From: Duganella sp. sic0402
GTDB lineage: Bacteria > Pseudomonadota > Gammaproteobacteria > Burkholderiales > Burkholderiaceae_D
Assembly: GCF_019219065.1 (NCBI RefSeq)
Contig: NZ_JAHUWK010000014.1
Location: 1-64,000, forward strand
Reading direction: 5' to 3'
DNA: 64,000 nucleotides
Shown: positions 34,058-42,463 of the stretch, piece by piece
Position numbering within the stretch: position 1 is the stretch's first letter
How the letters are laid out: each line of letters opens with the position of its first letter
The notes under the pieces: model-generated
Told to the model about the DNA's origin: nothing
The model's database searches: none
What the model saw: the letters and a program-made list of their open reading frames with translations, nothing else
Program-made: the position numbers and the translations under genes

Positions 34058-36595
34058 TCAGGCAGCCGCTGCCGCGCCAAATTGCGGCGGCACGATGGAG
34101 CTTGGGACAACCCAGGCGTCCAGTTCGCGGATCATGCTGTTCACGAAAGGATCGTTGGCGATGGTCTGTTCGGCCGCGCGCTGGCAGGCTTCGCGGTAGG
34201 CATGCGCCTCGGCGCTGGCGGTGTACCAGACGGCGCCCAGTTCGCTGTCGACACGTACCGGGCGGCCGAAGCGTTCGCTCAGTGCGCTGGTCAGCTTCTC
34301 GATATTGCCCGGTGTGCGCCAGGTTTCGATCGGCACGCGCAAGGTGAAGACAGCGGCGTTGCCTTCAATGCCGCAGCGGACCATCTCGGCTTGCATGGCC
34401 AGTTGCTGGGCCGTGCCACGCAATGGCAGCGCGGCGGCGACTGCCGGCCAGTTGCCGTCCCAGTTCAGTTCTGGCACCGGGGTGACCACGTATGCATAAG
34501 GGGCCTTGGCTGGTGCAGGCGCCGCGCGGGCCGGCATGGCGATCGCGTGCGGGTCATCCGGCTGCCCGGCGTGTGCCGATGGGGCGGCCGACGGAGCTGG
34601 CGCGTACGGGTGCGAGGACGGTGCGGCGATGGCGCTGTCGTCCGAGAACTCGGTGACCCACGGTGGCAGGTCATCGTCCTCGGCAGCTTGTTGTTTGGCT
34701 TGCGGTGCAGGAGCGAGCTGTTGCGGCGCAGCCTGTGGCTGAGCAACGCGGACAGGCGCTTCCAGAACAGCGGCGCCACCGTCTGCGGCTGGCGGCATAT
34801 CTTCCCATGGCGCAGGTCGTGCAGGCGCAGCCATCTGCGCACTTGGCGCGGATGCAGCAGCTGCGGCAGGCGCTTGTGGCGCGGCGGCGGCTTGCGCTGC
34901 GGCTGGCGTGTGAGCGGCGGAAACAGGCGCGGCTGGTGCCGGACTGCTGCTGGCCGGACGCGCGCCGCCCGGACGGGAAGCAGCGCGTGCAGCTTCCAGC
35001 GCGGCGTTGATGGCTGCACGGGCTGTGCTGATCGGCGCTCCGGAAGATGGCGCCGGTGGCGCGCTCGGCGCAGCCGCTACAGCCGCAGGTGCCGCAGCAG
35101 GCATCGCCGGAGCCGGTATTGCAGGCGCAGCCGAAGGTGATGCGGCGCTCGCGGCGGCCACTGCTGCCGCAAGCGGCGATGGCGGCGCGGCCGATGGCGC
35201 GGCGACTGCTGATGGTGCGGTGGCGGACAACGCCGCTGCTGCCGGAGACGGCGCAGTTGCCAATGCTGCTGGCGACGCCATTGGCGTCCCGGCTGCCGGC
35301 GCCGATGGCGTCGCGTTGTTACGCGCTATTGCGGCCGCGCCGGAGATCACCGACGGCGGCACCACGCTGGCGTGGCTGGCTTGCACATTCGCCGCCGCTC
35401 GGGCTGGCGAAGCGCCGGCTGCGGCGCGGGCCGAAGCCATCGCCGCCTGGCGCGATACCGCAGGCGCTGCCGCTGGTTGTCCCTCTGCCCCGCCTACGCC
35501 GGGACGAAAGGCCAGCATCCGTAGCAGCGTCATCGAGAAACCGGCATATTCATCCGGCGCCAGGCCCAGCTCATTGCGGCCGTGCACAGCGATCTGGTAA
35601 TACAGCTGCACCTCTTCCGCATCAAACGCCGCCGCCAGGCGCACGATATCAGCGTACTCAGGCAAATCCTCCGGCAACGCGGCAGGCACCGTCTGCGCCA
35701 GCGCAATCCGGTGCAGCAAGGTACCCAGATCCTGCAAAGCGCCGTTATACGACAGGCTGCGCGTCGCCATCTCGTCGGCCACCGCCAGCAGATCGGCACC
35801 GTCGTGCGCGGCTAGCGCATCCAGCAGACGTATTAAATAAGACTGGTCCAGCGCACCCAGCATGCCCTGCACAGCATCCAGCGTCACCGCACCGGCCGCA
35901 TAGGCAATCGCCTGGTCGGTCAGCGACAGCGCATCGCGCATCGAACCATGCGCGCCAGCCGCCAGCAAACGCAGCGCCGGCTGTTCAAAGGTAATCGCTT
36001 CCTGGCCCAGAATATTTTCCAGGTGGCCGATGATGTGGCCCGGCGGCATCTGCTTCAAATTGAACTGCAAGCAGCGCGACAGCACCGTCACCGGAATCTT
36101 TTGCGGATCGGTGGTCGCCAAAATAAATTTGACGTGCTCCGGCGGTTCCTCCAGCGTCTTCAGCATCGAATTGAAGGCGTGGTTGGTCAGCATGTGCACC
36201 TCATCGATCATATAGACCTTGAAGCGCGCATTGCTCGGCGCGTAGACCGCCTGCTCCAGCAGCTGCGCCATTTCATCAACGCCACGGTTGGATGCCGCAT
36301 CCATCTCGATGTAATCGACAAAGCGGCCGCTATCGATAGCGGTGCACGCCTCGCACACGCCGCACGGCGTCGCGGTAATGCCGCCATTGCCATCCGGGCC
36401 CACGCAGTTAAGCGACTTGGCCAGAATCCGCGACAAGGTGGTCTTGCCGACCCCGCGCGTGCCGGTAAACAGATAAGCGTGATGCAGGCGGCCGCTATGC
36501 AAAGCATGCGTCAGCGCGCGAACCACGTGCTCCTGGCCGACGAGGGTTTCGAAGTTCTTCGGGCGGTATTTACGGGCGAGGACTTGATAGGACAT
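34058..36595 (-). CDS. dnaX: DNA polymerase III subunits gamma/tau
   Basis: An 845-residue clamp-loader ATPase. Visible are Walker A GTRGVGKTTLSRILA near residue 45, a zinc motif (LNCVGPDGNGG then TPCGVCEAC), Walker B with MIDEVHMLT, and the SRC arginine finger VLSRCLQFNLK. Residues about 375-640 are a long alanine/proline linker, followed by the tau C-terminal domain that contacts the polymerase alpha subunit. It is long for the family because of the linker. I did not find an obvious A-rich slippery site for making gamma. Confidence 0.96.
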   Translation of the reverse strand: MSYQVLARKYRPKNFETLVGQEHVVRALTHALHSGRLHHAYLFTGTRGVGKTTLSRILAKSLNCVGPDGNGGITATPCGVCEACTAIDSGRFVDYIEMDAASNRGVDEMAQLLEQAVYAPSNARFKVYMIDEVHMLTNHAFNSMLKTLEEPPEHVKFILATTDPQKIPVTVLSRCLQFNLKQMPPGHIIGHLENILGQEAITFEQPALRLLAAGAHGSMRDALSLTDQAIAYAAGAVTLDAVQGMLGALDQSYLIRLLDALAAHDGADLLAVADEMATRSLSYNGALQDLGTLLHRIALAQTVPAALPEDLPEYADIVRLAAAFDAEEVQLYYQIAVHGRNELGLAPDEYAGFSMTLLRMLAFRPGVGGAEGQPAAAPAVSRQAAMASARAAAGASPARAAANVQASHASVVPPSVISGAAAIARNNATPSAPAAGTPMASPAALATAPSPAAAALSATAPSAVAAPSAAPPSPLAAAVAAASAASPSAAPAIPAPAMPAAAPAAVAAAPSAPPAPSSGAPISTARAAINAALEAARAASRPGGARPASSSPAPAAPVSAAHTPAAAQAAAAPQAPAAAAASAPSAQMAAPARPAPWEDMPPAADGGAAVLEAPVRVAQPQAAPQQLAPAPQAKQQAAEDDDLPPWVTEFSDDSAIAAPSSHPYAPAPSAAPSAHAGQPDDPHAIAMPARAAPAPAKAPYAYVVTPVPELNWDGNWPAVAAALPLRGTAQQLAMQAEMVRCGIEGNAAVFTLRVPIETWRTPGNIEKLTSALSERFGRPVRVDSELGAVWYTASAEAHAYREACQRAAEQTIANDPFVNSMIRELDAWVVPSSIVPPQFGAAAAA

Positions 36596-36702
36596 GCTGG
36601 GATTTTACCGTAGATAGCGGATGCCAAAGCGGCCATTGTAACAAGTCGAGACTGGATTAGGTAAGTCCACCATTCCGCTCTACAATTTGTTTTTCTTTTA
36701 AC

Positions 36703-37211
36703 ATGCAAAAAATGAAAAAATACGCTCTGATTCCGCTGCTACAAGCCGTCCGGCGTGGTGCTGACCCTGGTTCACGGCAGCGAGCGGCAAGCGTTGCCGG
36801 CGCTGTCGCCGGAGTTTCGCCTGACGCTGGCGCCGAATCCCAAATGGATGACGGACGACACCAAAATCATGACCAGCCTGCCGAAAGAAGAAAAGTCCGC
36901 CATCAACTACGACGTGCTCACGCCACTGCCGGAAGGTGTGCAGTGGAACTACACGCCGGTAATGAGCAGCGTGGGCCAGATGAACCAGGCGATCAAGACA
37001 ATGGCCGGCGCGCTCAGCATGTTTGCGCCCAGCGTCAAGCTGGTGGTGTTCAAGTTCGCCCACCCTGCCCAGTTGAAGGTCGGCGGCGCCACCTATAACA
37101 CCGACGCCAAAAATCAGATCAAGCTGAAGCCGGAAGCCGCATGGCTGAAGGAAAATCCGCTGATGGCGGCGTCCGAACGCCCCTTACGAAGCCGAACTCG
37201 ACGGCGAATGA
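36703..37211 (+). pseudogene. Exported hypothetical protein broken by two frameshifts
   Basis: The start, MQKMKKYALIPLLQA, looks like a signal peptide in one frame. From about 36745 the sensible protein (VVLTLVHGSERQALPALS onward, including LPKEEKSAINYDVL) lies in a second frame. Near 37173 the frame breaks again: removing one base in GAACGCCCC gives SDAPYEAELDGE and a stop at 37209-37211, right at the terminator. This fits a once-intact exported protein of about 165 residues. I do not recognise the family. Two lesions suggest real decay, though sequencing error is possible. Confidence 0.6.
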
Positions 37212-37250
37212 AAAAAGCCATGTGATCCGTTTCGGAGCACATGGCTTTTT
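37211..37250. terminator. Bidirectional terminator between the pseudogene and ffs
   Basis: The 13-base arms AAAAAGCCATGTG and CACATGGCTTTTT have A/T runs on both sides, so the hairpin can end transcripts from either strand. On the minus strand it lies just after the SRP RNA. Confidence 0.88.
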
Positions 37251-37261
37251 CTTGAATAAGG

Positions 37262-37358
37262 AGGCGAGCCTGATCTGCGGCACTTATGGTGAACGGCTGT
37301 GGCTGCTTCGTTCCCGACCTGACCAGGTTGACCATGCCACAATGCGCAGGGGCCCGCC
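37262..37358 (-). ncRNA. ffs: Signal recognition particle RNA (4.5S RNA)
   Basis: The minus strand contains the SRP domain IV signature GGTCAGGTCGGGAACGAAGC, the Ffh-binding hairpin with its GGAA-type tetraloop region. The ends GGCGGGCC and GGCTCGCC pair to close a rod of about 97 nt, close to the small-type bacterial SRP RNA. It forms the core of the signal recognition particle that targets inner-membrane proteins. A TATAAT box lies 7-8 bases upstream and a hairpin terminator lies downstream. Confidence 0.95.
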
Positions 37359-37365
37359 AGACTGC

Positions 37366-37395
37366 ATTATACCTTACAGCCCCAATTCCTGCCAA
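37366..37395 (-). promoter_or_regulatory. Sigma-70 promoter of ffs
   Basis: On the minus strand TTGGCA (37390-37395) and TATAAT (37366-37371) are separated by 18 bases. The -35 box lies inside the last codons of ubiD, so ffs can be transcribed independently of it. Confidence 0.8.
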
Positions 37396-38858
37396 ATCTG
37401 ATCGACACGCGTTTTCACCTCCGGCGACATGGTAATCACCGTGCCCCACTCGCGCGTGGTTTCGCCCGGCCATTTATTGGTGGCGTCGATGCCCATCTTG
37501 CTGCCCAGGCCGCTGACCGGCGAGGCGAAGTCGAGGTAATCGATCGGCGTATTGTCGACCAGCGTGGTGTCGCGGGTCGGATCGACGCGGGTAGTGATGG
37601 CCCAGATCACCTCGTTCCAGTCGCGGATATTCACATCCTCATCCACCACCACGATGAACTTGGTGTACATGAACTGGCGCAGGAAGCTCCATACGCCGAA
37701 CATCACGCGCTTGGCGTGGCCAGCATACTGCTTCTTGATCTGCACCACCGCCATGCGATAACTGCAACCTTCGGCCGGCAGATGGAAATCGGTGATCTCG
37801 CTAAACTGCTTTTGCAGCAGCGGGATAAATACCTCGTTCAGCGCCAGGCCCAGCACGGCCGGCTCATCCGGCGGCTTGCCTGTATAAGTAGAGTGATAGA
37901 TCGGATCGCGGCGCATGGTGATGCGGTCGATGGTGAATACCGGGAACTGGTCCTGCTCATTGTAATAACCGGTGTGGTCGCCATACGGCCCTTCCAGCGC
38001 ATGCTCGTAGCCGGACGGATGGTTTTCATCAGGATAGATATGGCCTTCCAGCACGATCTCGGCCGAGGCTGGCACGCGCAGCTCGCTGCCGATGGCCTTG
38101 ACCAGCTCGGTGCGGCTGCCGCGCAGCAGGCCGGCGAACTGGTATTCCGACAGCGAATCCGGCACCGGCGTCACCGCACCTAATATAGTAGCGGGATCGG
38201 CACCCAGCGCGACGCACACCGGATACGGTTTGCCCTTGCTCTGTATGGCGTGCTCGCGGAAGTCCAGCGCGCCGCCGCGATGCGCCAGCCAGCGCATGAT
38301 GACCTTGTTCGGACCCAGCACCTGCTGGCGGTAGATGCCCAGATTCTGGCGCTTCTTATTAGGACCTTTGGTAATCACCAGTCCCCAGGTAATCAAAGGC
38401 GCCACGTCGCCAGGCCAGCAGTGCTGAATCGGCAATTTCGACAAATCGACATCGGCCCCTTCCCACACGATTTCCTGGCACTTCGCGCCGCGCAGTTCTT
38501 TCGGCGCCATATCCCAGACAGCCTTGACCAGCGAGCCCAGGCCCATCAGGTCCTTGAAATCCTTCGGCGGCTCCGGCTCTTTCAGGCGCGACAGCACATG
38601 GCCGATCTTGCGCAGTTCACTGACATCGCTGGCGCCCATGCCCAGCGCCACGCGCTTCGGCGTGCCGAACAGATTGGCCAGTACCGGCATGGTGTGGCCG
38701 GTCGGATTCTGGAACAGCAAAGCCGGTCCACCGGCGCGCAAAGTGCGGTCGCACACCTCGGTCATCTCTAAATGCGGCGAAACAGGGGTCAAAATGGGTT
38801 TAAGTTCACCCATTCCTTGCAGTTGAGAAATAAAATCTCGCAGGTCGGAATATTTCAT
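37374..38858 (-). CDS. ubiD: UbiD-family 4-hydroxy-3-polyprenylbenzoate decarboxylase
   Basis: A 494-residue protein, full length for UbiD. It contains family sequences such as LLFQNPTGHTMPVLANLFGT, the prFMN-binding region NLGIYRQQVLGPNKVIMRW, and the catalytic ENHPSGYEHALEGPYGDHTG segment. UbiD removes the carboxyl group from 4-hydroxy-3-polyprenylbenzoate in ubiquinone synthesis using prenylated FMN supplied by UbiX. The gene is monocistronic here; its 3' end overlaps the ffs promoter. Confidence 0.96.
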   Translation of the reverse strand: MKYSDLRDFISQLQGMGELKPILTPVSPHLEMTEVCDRTLRAGGPALLFQNPTGHTMPVLANLFGTPKRVALGMGASDVSELRKIGHVLSRLKEPEPPKDFKDLMGLGSLVKAVWDMAPKELRGAKCQEIVWEGADVDLSKLPIQHCWPGDVAPLITWGLVITKGPNKKRQNLGIYRQQVLGPNKVIMRWLAHRGGALDFREHAIQSKGKPYPVCVALGADPATILGAVTPVPDSLSEYQFAGLLRGSRTELVKAIGSELRVPASAEIVLEGHIYPDENHPSGYEHALEGPYGDHTGYYNEQDQFPVFTIDRITMRRDPIYHSTYTGKPPDEPAVLGLALNEVFIPLLQKQFSEITDFHLPAEGCSYRMAVVQIKKQYAGHAKRVMFGVWSFLRQFMYTKFIVVVDEDVNIRDWNEVIWAITTRVDPTRDTTLVDNTPIDYLDFASPVSGLGSKMGIDATNKWPGETTREWGTVITMSPEVKTRVDQIWQELGL

Positions 38859-38991
38859 CGGTTTTTAATATTTTCTTACATTAAAGCGTACTGTTTAAAA
38901 ATACAGGTCAAGTGGTTGATTTTATTGGTTTTCCACCGAACACAAGGCAAAATTCTAGATTTAAAAGTTATAAAGACGGTTGTCGTTAGTA

Positions 38992-39020
38992 TTGACTTGA
39001 TATAAAACGCCTCATACAAT
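38992..39020 (+). promoter_or_regulatory. Sigma-70 promoter for the transglycosylase leader
   Basis: TTGACT (38992-38997) and TACAAT (39015-39020) have a 17-base spacer, each one base off consensus. The expected start near 39027 leaves a leader of about 320 nt before the next gene. The A/T-rich stretch from 38859 to 38990 holds nothing else I recognise. Confidence 0.75.
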
Positions 39021-39026
39021 CCACCC

Positions 39027-39346
39027 TACTTGAAGAGAGCAGGTCTCTGGACCTCATGCGGACGACATAAAGTCGGCACTCATTCATTCACGGAGTCGGG
39101 GCTCCACATGACATTTTAAGGAGTGTTTTCAAAAGGCGTCTGCCTTCCTCCCCGAAAGTAGTTGTATTGCATTCTGGTTGACTCCCGTTGGAGAGATCAG
39201 CAACAAGCAAGCAATGATGGCGCTCCCATCGCACGCTCCCAGCGGCGAAGAGCGAATATTTCTGATGCACGGCATGAGCATTACCTGGTTTAGCTGCGTT
39301 TGACGCTGGCGGGGACCTGCTTTTACGGACATTTCAGGGGAACTTT
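39027..39346 (+). ncRNA. Long structured 5' leader of a lytic transglycosylase gene (possible riboregulator)
   Basis: The 320-nt untranslated leader is rich in hairpins: AGGTC/GACCT (39041-39054), CGAC/GTCG, GGAG/CTCC, CTCC/GGAG and GCGT/ACGC. The 5' segment GCAGGTCTC (39039-39047) can also pair over 260 bases with GGGGACCTGC (39311-39320), which is followed by TTTT. The AGGTC strand has two exclusive partners, local and distal, a switch-like layout. No riboswitch class I know matches, and no credible leader peptide is seen. Confidence 0.5.
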
Positions 39347-40246
39347 ATGATTAATAGCTTCACCGGTGCAACTTCGTTTGCCCGTTCCATGGCTAGCCAG
39401 CCAGCCGCGTGGTTCTCCACGACGCGCATTTCGGCAAAGGGCGTGTTGACCACCGCCCAACACACGCTGACCATTGTTGGTGTGACCGCTTTAGTAGTGA
39501 TGGCAGTACTGTTTGTCCGTCCTGATCTGGCCAAAGCCCTCAGCGACAGCCTGAACCGCACGCCGGAAGCCGAAGTGCCAGCCGTCATCGCGCCGCCGCT
39601 GTCGGCCCTGATGGAAGCACCAGCAGCCGCTACCGCGACGGCTACCGCCAGCAGTGAACCGCTGTCGGCTGAAGACAAAGCCCTGCTGGGTTCGGAAAAA
39701 CAGCAGAAATGGGTAACCAGCTGGTTGTCCAAGCGCTACCGCGTGGCGGGCGACGCCACCAATATGCTGGTGTCGACCGCCTATCTGACGGCGCGCGAGA
39801 TCAAACTCGATCCGCTGCTGATCCTGGCGGTAATGGCGATTGAATCGGGCCTGAACCCGTTCGCTGAAAGCCCGATGGGCGCGCAAGGCCTGATGCAAGT
39901 CATGTCGAAGGTGCACCACGAGAAGTTCCAGGAAATGGGCGGCCTGCAAGCCGCACTGAACCCGGTCGCCAACATCCGCGTCGGCTCGCTGATCCTGAAG
40001 GATTACGTAACCCGTGGCGGTTCGGTGGAAGCTGGTCTGAAGACCTACGTCGGTGCTGCCGCTTTCGCTCACGATGATGGTTATGGTGCCCGTGTTCTGG
40101 CGGAATACAGCCGCCTGAAACAGGTTTCGACAGGCAAGAAAGTGCCAACCTTTACTCCGGTAATGGCCGCAGCCCAGCCTAAAGCCGCAGCGCCAGTCGC
40201 TGCAACCGAGAAATCGGTAGAGGATACGCAGATCGCTGGTCTCTGA
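39347..40246 (+). CDS. Membrane-anchored lytic transglycosylase (SLT domain)
   Basis: A 299-residue protein. A hydrophobic segment at about 40-58 (TIVGVTALVVMAVLFV) anchors it, followed by an Ala/Thr-rich linker. The SLT-like catalytic domain begins near residue 155: ILAVMAIESGLNPFAES holds the catalytic Glu in the ES motif, with MGAQGLMQVM (GLMQ motif) and NIRVGSLILKDYV after it. Such enzymes cleave the MurNAc-GlcNAc bond of peptidoglycan to give 1,6-anhydro ends. AGGGGAAC precedes the ATG. It has its own promoter, long leader and terminator. Confidence 0.9.
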   Translation: MINSFTGATSFARSMASQPAAWFSTTRISAKGVLTTAQHTLTIVGVTALVVMAVLFVRPDLAKALSDSLNRTPEAEVPAVIAPPLSALMEAPAAATATATASSEPLSAEDKALLGSEKQQKWVTSWLSKRYRVAGDATNMLVSTAYLTAREIKLDPLLILAVMAIESGLNPFAESPMGAQGLMQVMSKVHHEKFQEMGGLQAALNPVANIRVGSLILKDYVTRGGSVEAGLKTYVGAAAFAHDDGYGARVLAEYSRLKQVSTGKKVPTFTPVMAAAQPKAAAPVAATEKSVEDTQIAGL

Positions 40247-40264
40247 TCAGCCCTGCTCCGCACG

Positions 40265-40293
40265 AAAGCCGCCTTGGTCAGGCGGCTTTTTTT
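40265..40293 (+). terminator. Intrinsic terminator after the transglycosylase gene
   Basis: The arms AAGCCGCC and GGCGGCTT close a 7-base loop and are followed by seven T residues. The T-run overlaps the final codon of a leftward gene remnant. Confidence 0.92.
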
Positions 40294-40592
40294 ATTTGAA
40301 CACCTCTTTCAACGACGCTGCCTCGGGCACGACGTCACTCCACTCTGCCAGTTGCGCTAGATTGGCTTTTGCCAGCTTGCTGCGGACTGTTTTGGGTATC
40401 GGCCCGAACCGCCGCGTGAGCTGGCGCTCCAATTATGCGCGCCTTGCGCCAGCCATGCTGAAACAATAACTTAGTGAGTTGCCACTTGGCGGCATAGAGC
40501 TCATCCGCATCATGTCGGGCCTGCTGCGTGACCAGGTGCGCCAGCGCGGCTTTCCACGGCAGGTCGTAACGGGCTGAGGTGGCGTTTGTCAT
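40292..40592 (-). pseudogene. Remnant of an Rpn/DUF4351-type PD-(D/E)XK transposase-like gene
   Basis: ATG 40592 opens with SARYDLPWKAALAHLV, like the YDxPWKEAL start of Rpn-family proteins. It then jumps to DELYAAKWQLTKLLFQHGW, which resembles a more internal segment. After a frame break near 40430 the other frame reads QLTRRFGPIPKTVRSKL and ends EAASLKEVFK at 40292, the typical DUF4351 C terminus. The catalytic PD-(D/E)XK core is missing. This is a deleted and frameshifted relic of a gene normally about 300 residues long. Identification rests on remembered family patterns. Confidence 0.65.
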
Positions 40593-40654
40593 CCAGCCAG
40601 TCTAAAACCACCTGTCACTTGGCCATGTTGAGATAAAACAAAAGCGCTAACGGT

Positions 40655-41332
40655 TTATGAGCAAGGACCAACGACCAGTTTGCCGGTGTCGCGGAAAGGA
40701 TCGCGGCCGCCGCTGAAGTTGTTGGAGGCGGCGCGGTAGCACACGGCACTGCCACCCGGCAGAATGAACTTGGTAATGCGCGTGCCGTCCGCTGCAATGA
40801 TCTCCACCTGGCGCGCCCCGCCGCCGCGATACGCCTTGGCGATGGCTGTACCCAGCGCGGTGTCGTCGTTAACCAGCTTGCGGTCGCGCTGGGTAAAGGA
40901 TTCTTTCAACGCCAGCTTGTCAGCCGCCGCCGCGCCTTTGATGGCGCGCTGTTTCAGATCATCCTGCGGCTTCACCGGCAAGGCAAACGGGTCGGACGGC
41001 AGCGTGGGCGCCGACTCGGTCATCGCTGCCGCCTCCGAGGACGGCGCGTCGGCCGGCATGGCCGGCATGCTGATCGCCTGCGGCGTCCTGGCGGCGACTG
41101 CGGCGGCAGGTACCGGAGCCGGTGCCATGCGCACGTGCGCCGGCGGCTTCGCAGCTGGCTGCGCAGCCAGCGCAGGCGGTTTAAATGGCGTCAGGAGGTA
41201 GGTAATCGGCGCATGCGGCTTGTCAGCCAGCGCCAGCGGCCGCTGCGGCGACTTCCAGACCAAAAACGCCAATAGGTGCGCAGCGGCGATAACCGCCAGC
41301 CATCCACGCCGCCGCCAGCTGGGTCGATGCAA
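40655..41332 (-). CDS. Single-pass periplasmic hypothetical protein
   Basis: A 225-residue protein with a basic N terminus, one membrane segment (about 10-27, WLAVIAAAHLLAFLVW), then a long proline/alanine-rich periplasmic linker to about residue 120. The compact C-terminal region has GGGARQVEIIAADGTRITK and a cysteine pair in GGSAVCYRA and VVGPCS. The layout resembles TonB-like spanning proteins, but no TonB C-terminal motif is seen. The proposed TTG start at 41332 has GGAG 13 bases upstream and is uncertain. Confidence 0.7.
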   Translation of the reverse strand: MHRPSWRRRGWLAVIAAAHLLAFLVWKSPQRPLALADKPHAPITYLLTPFKPPALAAQPAAKPPAHVRMAPAPVPAAAVAARTPQAISMPAMPADAPSSEAAAMTESAPTLPSDPFALPVKPQDDLKQRAIKGAAAADKLALKESFTQRDRKLVNDDTALGTAIAKAYRGGGARQVEIIAADGTRITKFILPGGSAVCYRAASNNFSGGRDPFRDTGKLVVGPCS

Positions 41333-41403
41333 TTCGATGATGCCGCTCCAGATTACTGAAAAAGCAATTCTGCGCAGCGCACGTTAGCAATGTCAATCCA
41401 GAA

Positions 41404-41443
41404 ATAAAAAAAGCCACCGCACGCTACCGTGGGTGGCCTTTAA
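41404..41443 (-). terminator. Intrinsic terminator after the ribBA-ribH-nusB block
   Basis: On the minus strand GGCCACCCACGG and its imperfect complement GTGCGGTGGC form a stem followed by seven T residues, directly after nusB. Confidence 0.85.
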
Positions 41444-41458
41444 CGATACCGGAAACGC

Positions 41459-41929
41459 TTAGCGCTTCTTGTCGGCGGCGACTTCTTCCGGACGCAGCTG
41501 GGCGGCCAGCTTGTCCAGCACGCCGTTGACGTATTTATGGCCGTCGATGCCGCCGAACGACTTGGTCAGCTCCACCGCTTCGTTGATGACGACGCGGTAA
41601 GGAATTTCCAGATTGTTCTTCAGCTCGTACGTACCGATCAGCAGCACCGCGTGCTCGATTGGCGACAGCTCGGAAACGCCACGGTCCACCAGCGGCGCGA
41701 ACGCTGCGCGCAGCTCGACCGACGAACCGATCGCACCGTTCAGCAGCACCGTGAAGTGCTCGGCATCGGCCTTATCGAAGCCGTGCGCGCCGCGGATGTG
41801 GTTGACCACCGTCGAGGCGGATTCATTGTTCAGCAGCCACTGATACAACCCTTGCAGCGCGAACTCGCGGGCGCGGTGGCGCGGCGTGCGGTTCTTACTT
41901 GGGTTGGCGTGCAAAGTCTTCTCGTTCAT
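41459..41929 (-). CDS. nusB: Transcription antitermination factor NusB
   Basis: A 156-residue helical RNA-binding protein. The family patterns RHRAREFALQGLYQWLL, ELSPIEHAVLLIGTYEL and PYRVVINEAVELTKSFGG are all present. NusB binds boxA RNA with NusE (S10) to prevent premature termination in rRNA operons. It follows ribH by 20 bases in the common ribBA-ribH-nusB order and ends at a strong terminator. Confidence 0.97.
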   Translation of the reverse strand: MNEKTLHANPSKNRTPRHRAREFALQGLYQWLLNNESASTVVNHIRGAHGFDKADAEHFTVLLNGAIGSSVELRAAFAPLVDRGVSELSPIEHAVLLIGTYELKNNLEIPYRVVINEAVELTKSFGGIDGHKYVNGVLDKLAAQLRPEEVAADKKR

Positions 41930-41949
41930 GTTCTACCTTTTATTATTAA

Positions 41950-42438
41950 TTACTCGTCGTCGCCCTGATCCTGGTTCAGTTCTTCCAGGGCGATGGTCAG
42001 ATTGGCCATCTCAACGGCGACGCGGGCGGCGTCGGCGCCCTTGACGGCCATGCGGACTTCCGCCTGCTCGTCGTTCTCGGTGGTCAGGATCGCGTTGGCG
42101 ATCGGAATGCCGTAGTCTAAGCCGATGCGGGTGATGCCTGCGCCCGATTCGTTCGACACCAGCTCGAAGTGATAGGTCTCGCCGCGTATCACCGCGCCCA
42201 GCGCGATCAGCGCGTCGAACTGCTGCGACTCAGCCATTTTTTGCAGCACCAGCGGCACTTCCAGCGCGCCCGGCACGGTGACGTGCAGTACATCTTCGTC
42301 CGCCACGCCCAGGTGCTTCAGCTCGGCCAGGCAGGCCGACAGCAGGCCGTGGCAGATGTCTTCGTTAAAACGGGCTTGTACCACGCCAATGCGCAGGTCT
42401 TCGCCGTTCAGATTGGTTTCGTAGCTTCCTACGGTCAT
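41950..42438 (-). CDS. ribH: 6,7-dimethyl-8-ribityllumazine synthase
   Basis: From ATG 42438 (AGAGG 6 bases upstream) the protein has 162 residues. It carries VVQARFNEDICHGLL, the VPGALEVPLVLQKMA loop and LGAVIRGETYHFELV, which bind substrates in lumazine synthase. It condenses the ribityl-pyrimidine with the 4-carbon product of RibB, the penultimate riboflavin step. Longer starts would overlap the ribBA stop and lack a ribosome-binding site. It may form icosahedral or decameric shells; the sequence alone does not decide. Confidence 0.96.
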   Translation of the reverse strand: MTVGSYETNLNGEDLRIGVVQARFNEDICHGLLSACLAELKHLGVADEDVLHVTVPGALEVPLVLQKMAESQQFDALIALGAVIRGETYHFELVSNESGAGITRIGLDYGIPIANAILTTENDEQAEVRMAVKGADAARVAVEMANLTIALEELNQDQGDDE

Positions 42439-42463
42439 GATGGCCTCTTGTATGTTGGTTGAA

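Noticed and set aside
34082..35140. Arginine/tryptophan-rich frames opposite the dnaX linker
   Set aside because: They arise from the Ala/Pro repeats of the tau linker. No start signals or domains.
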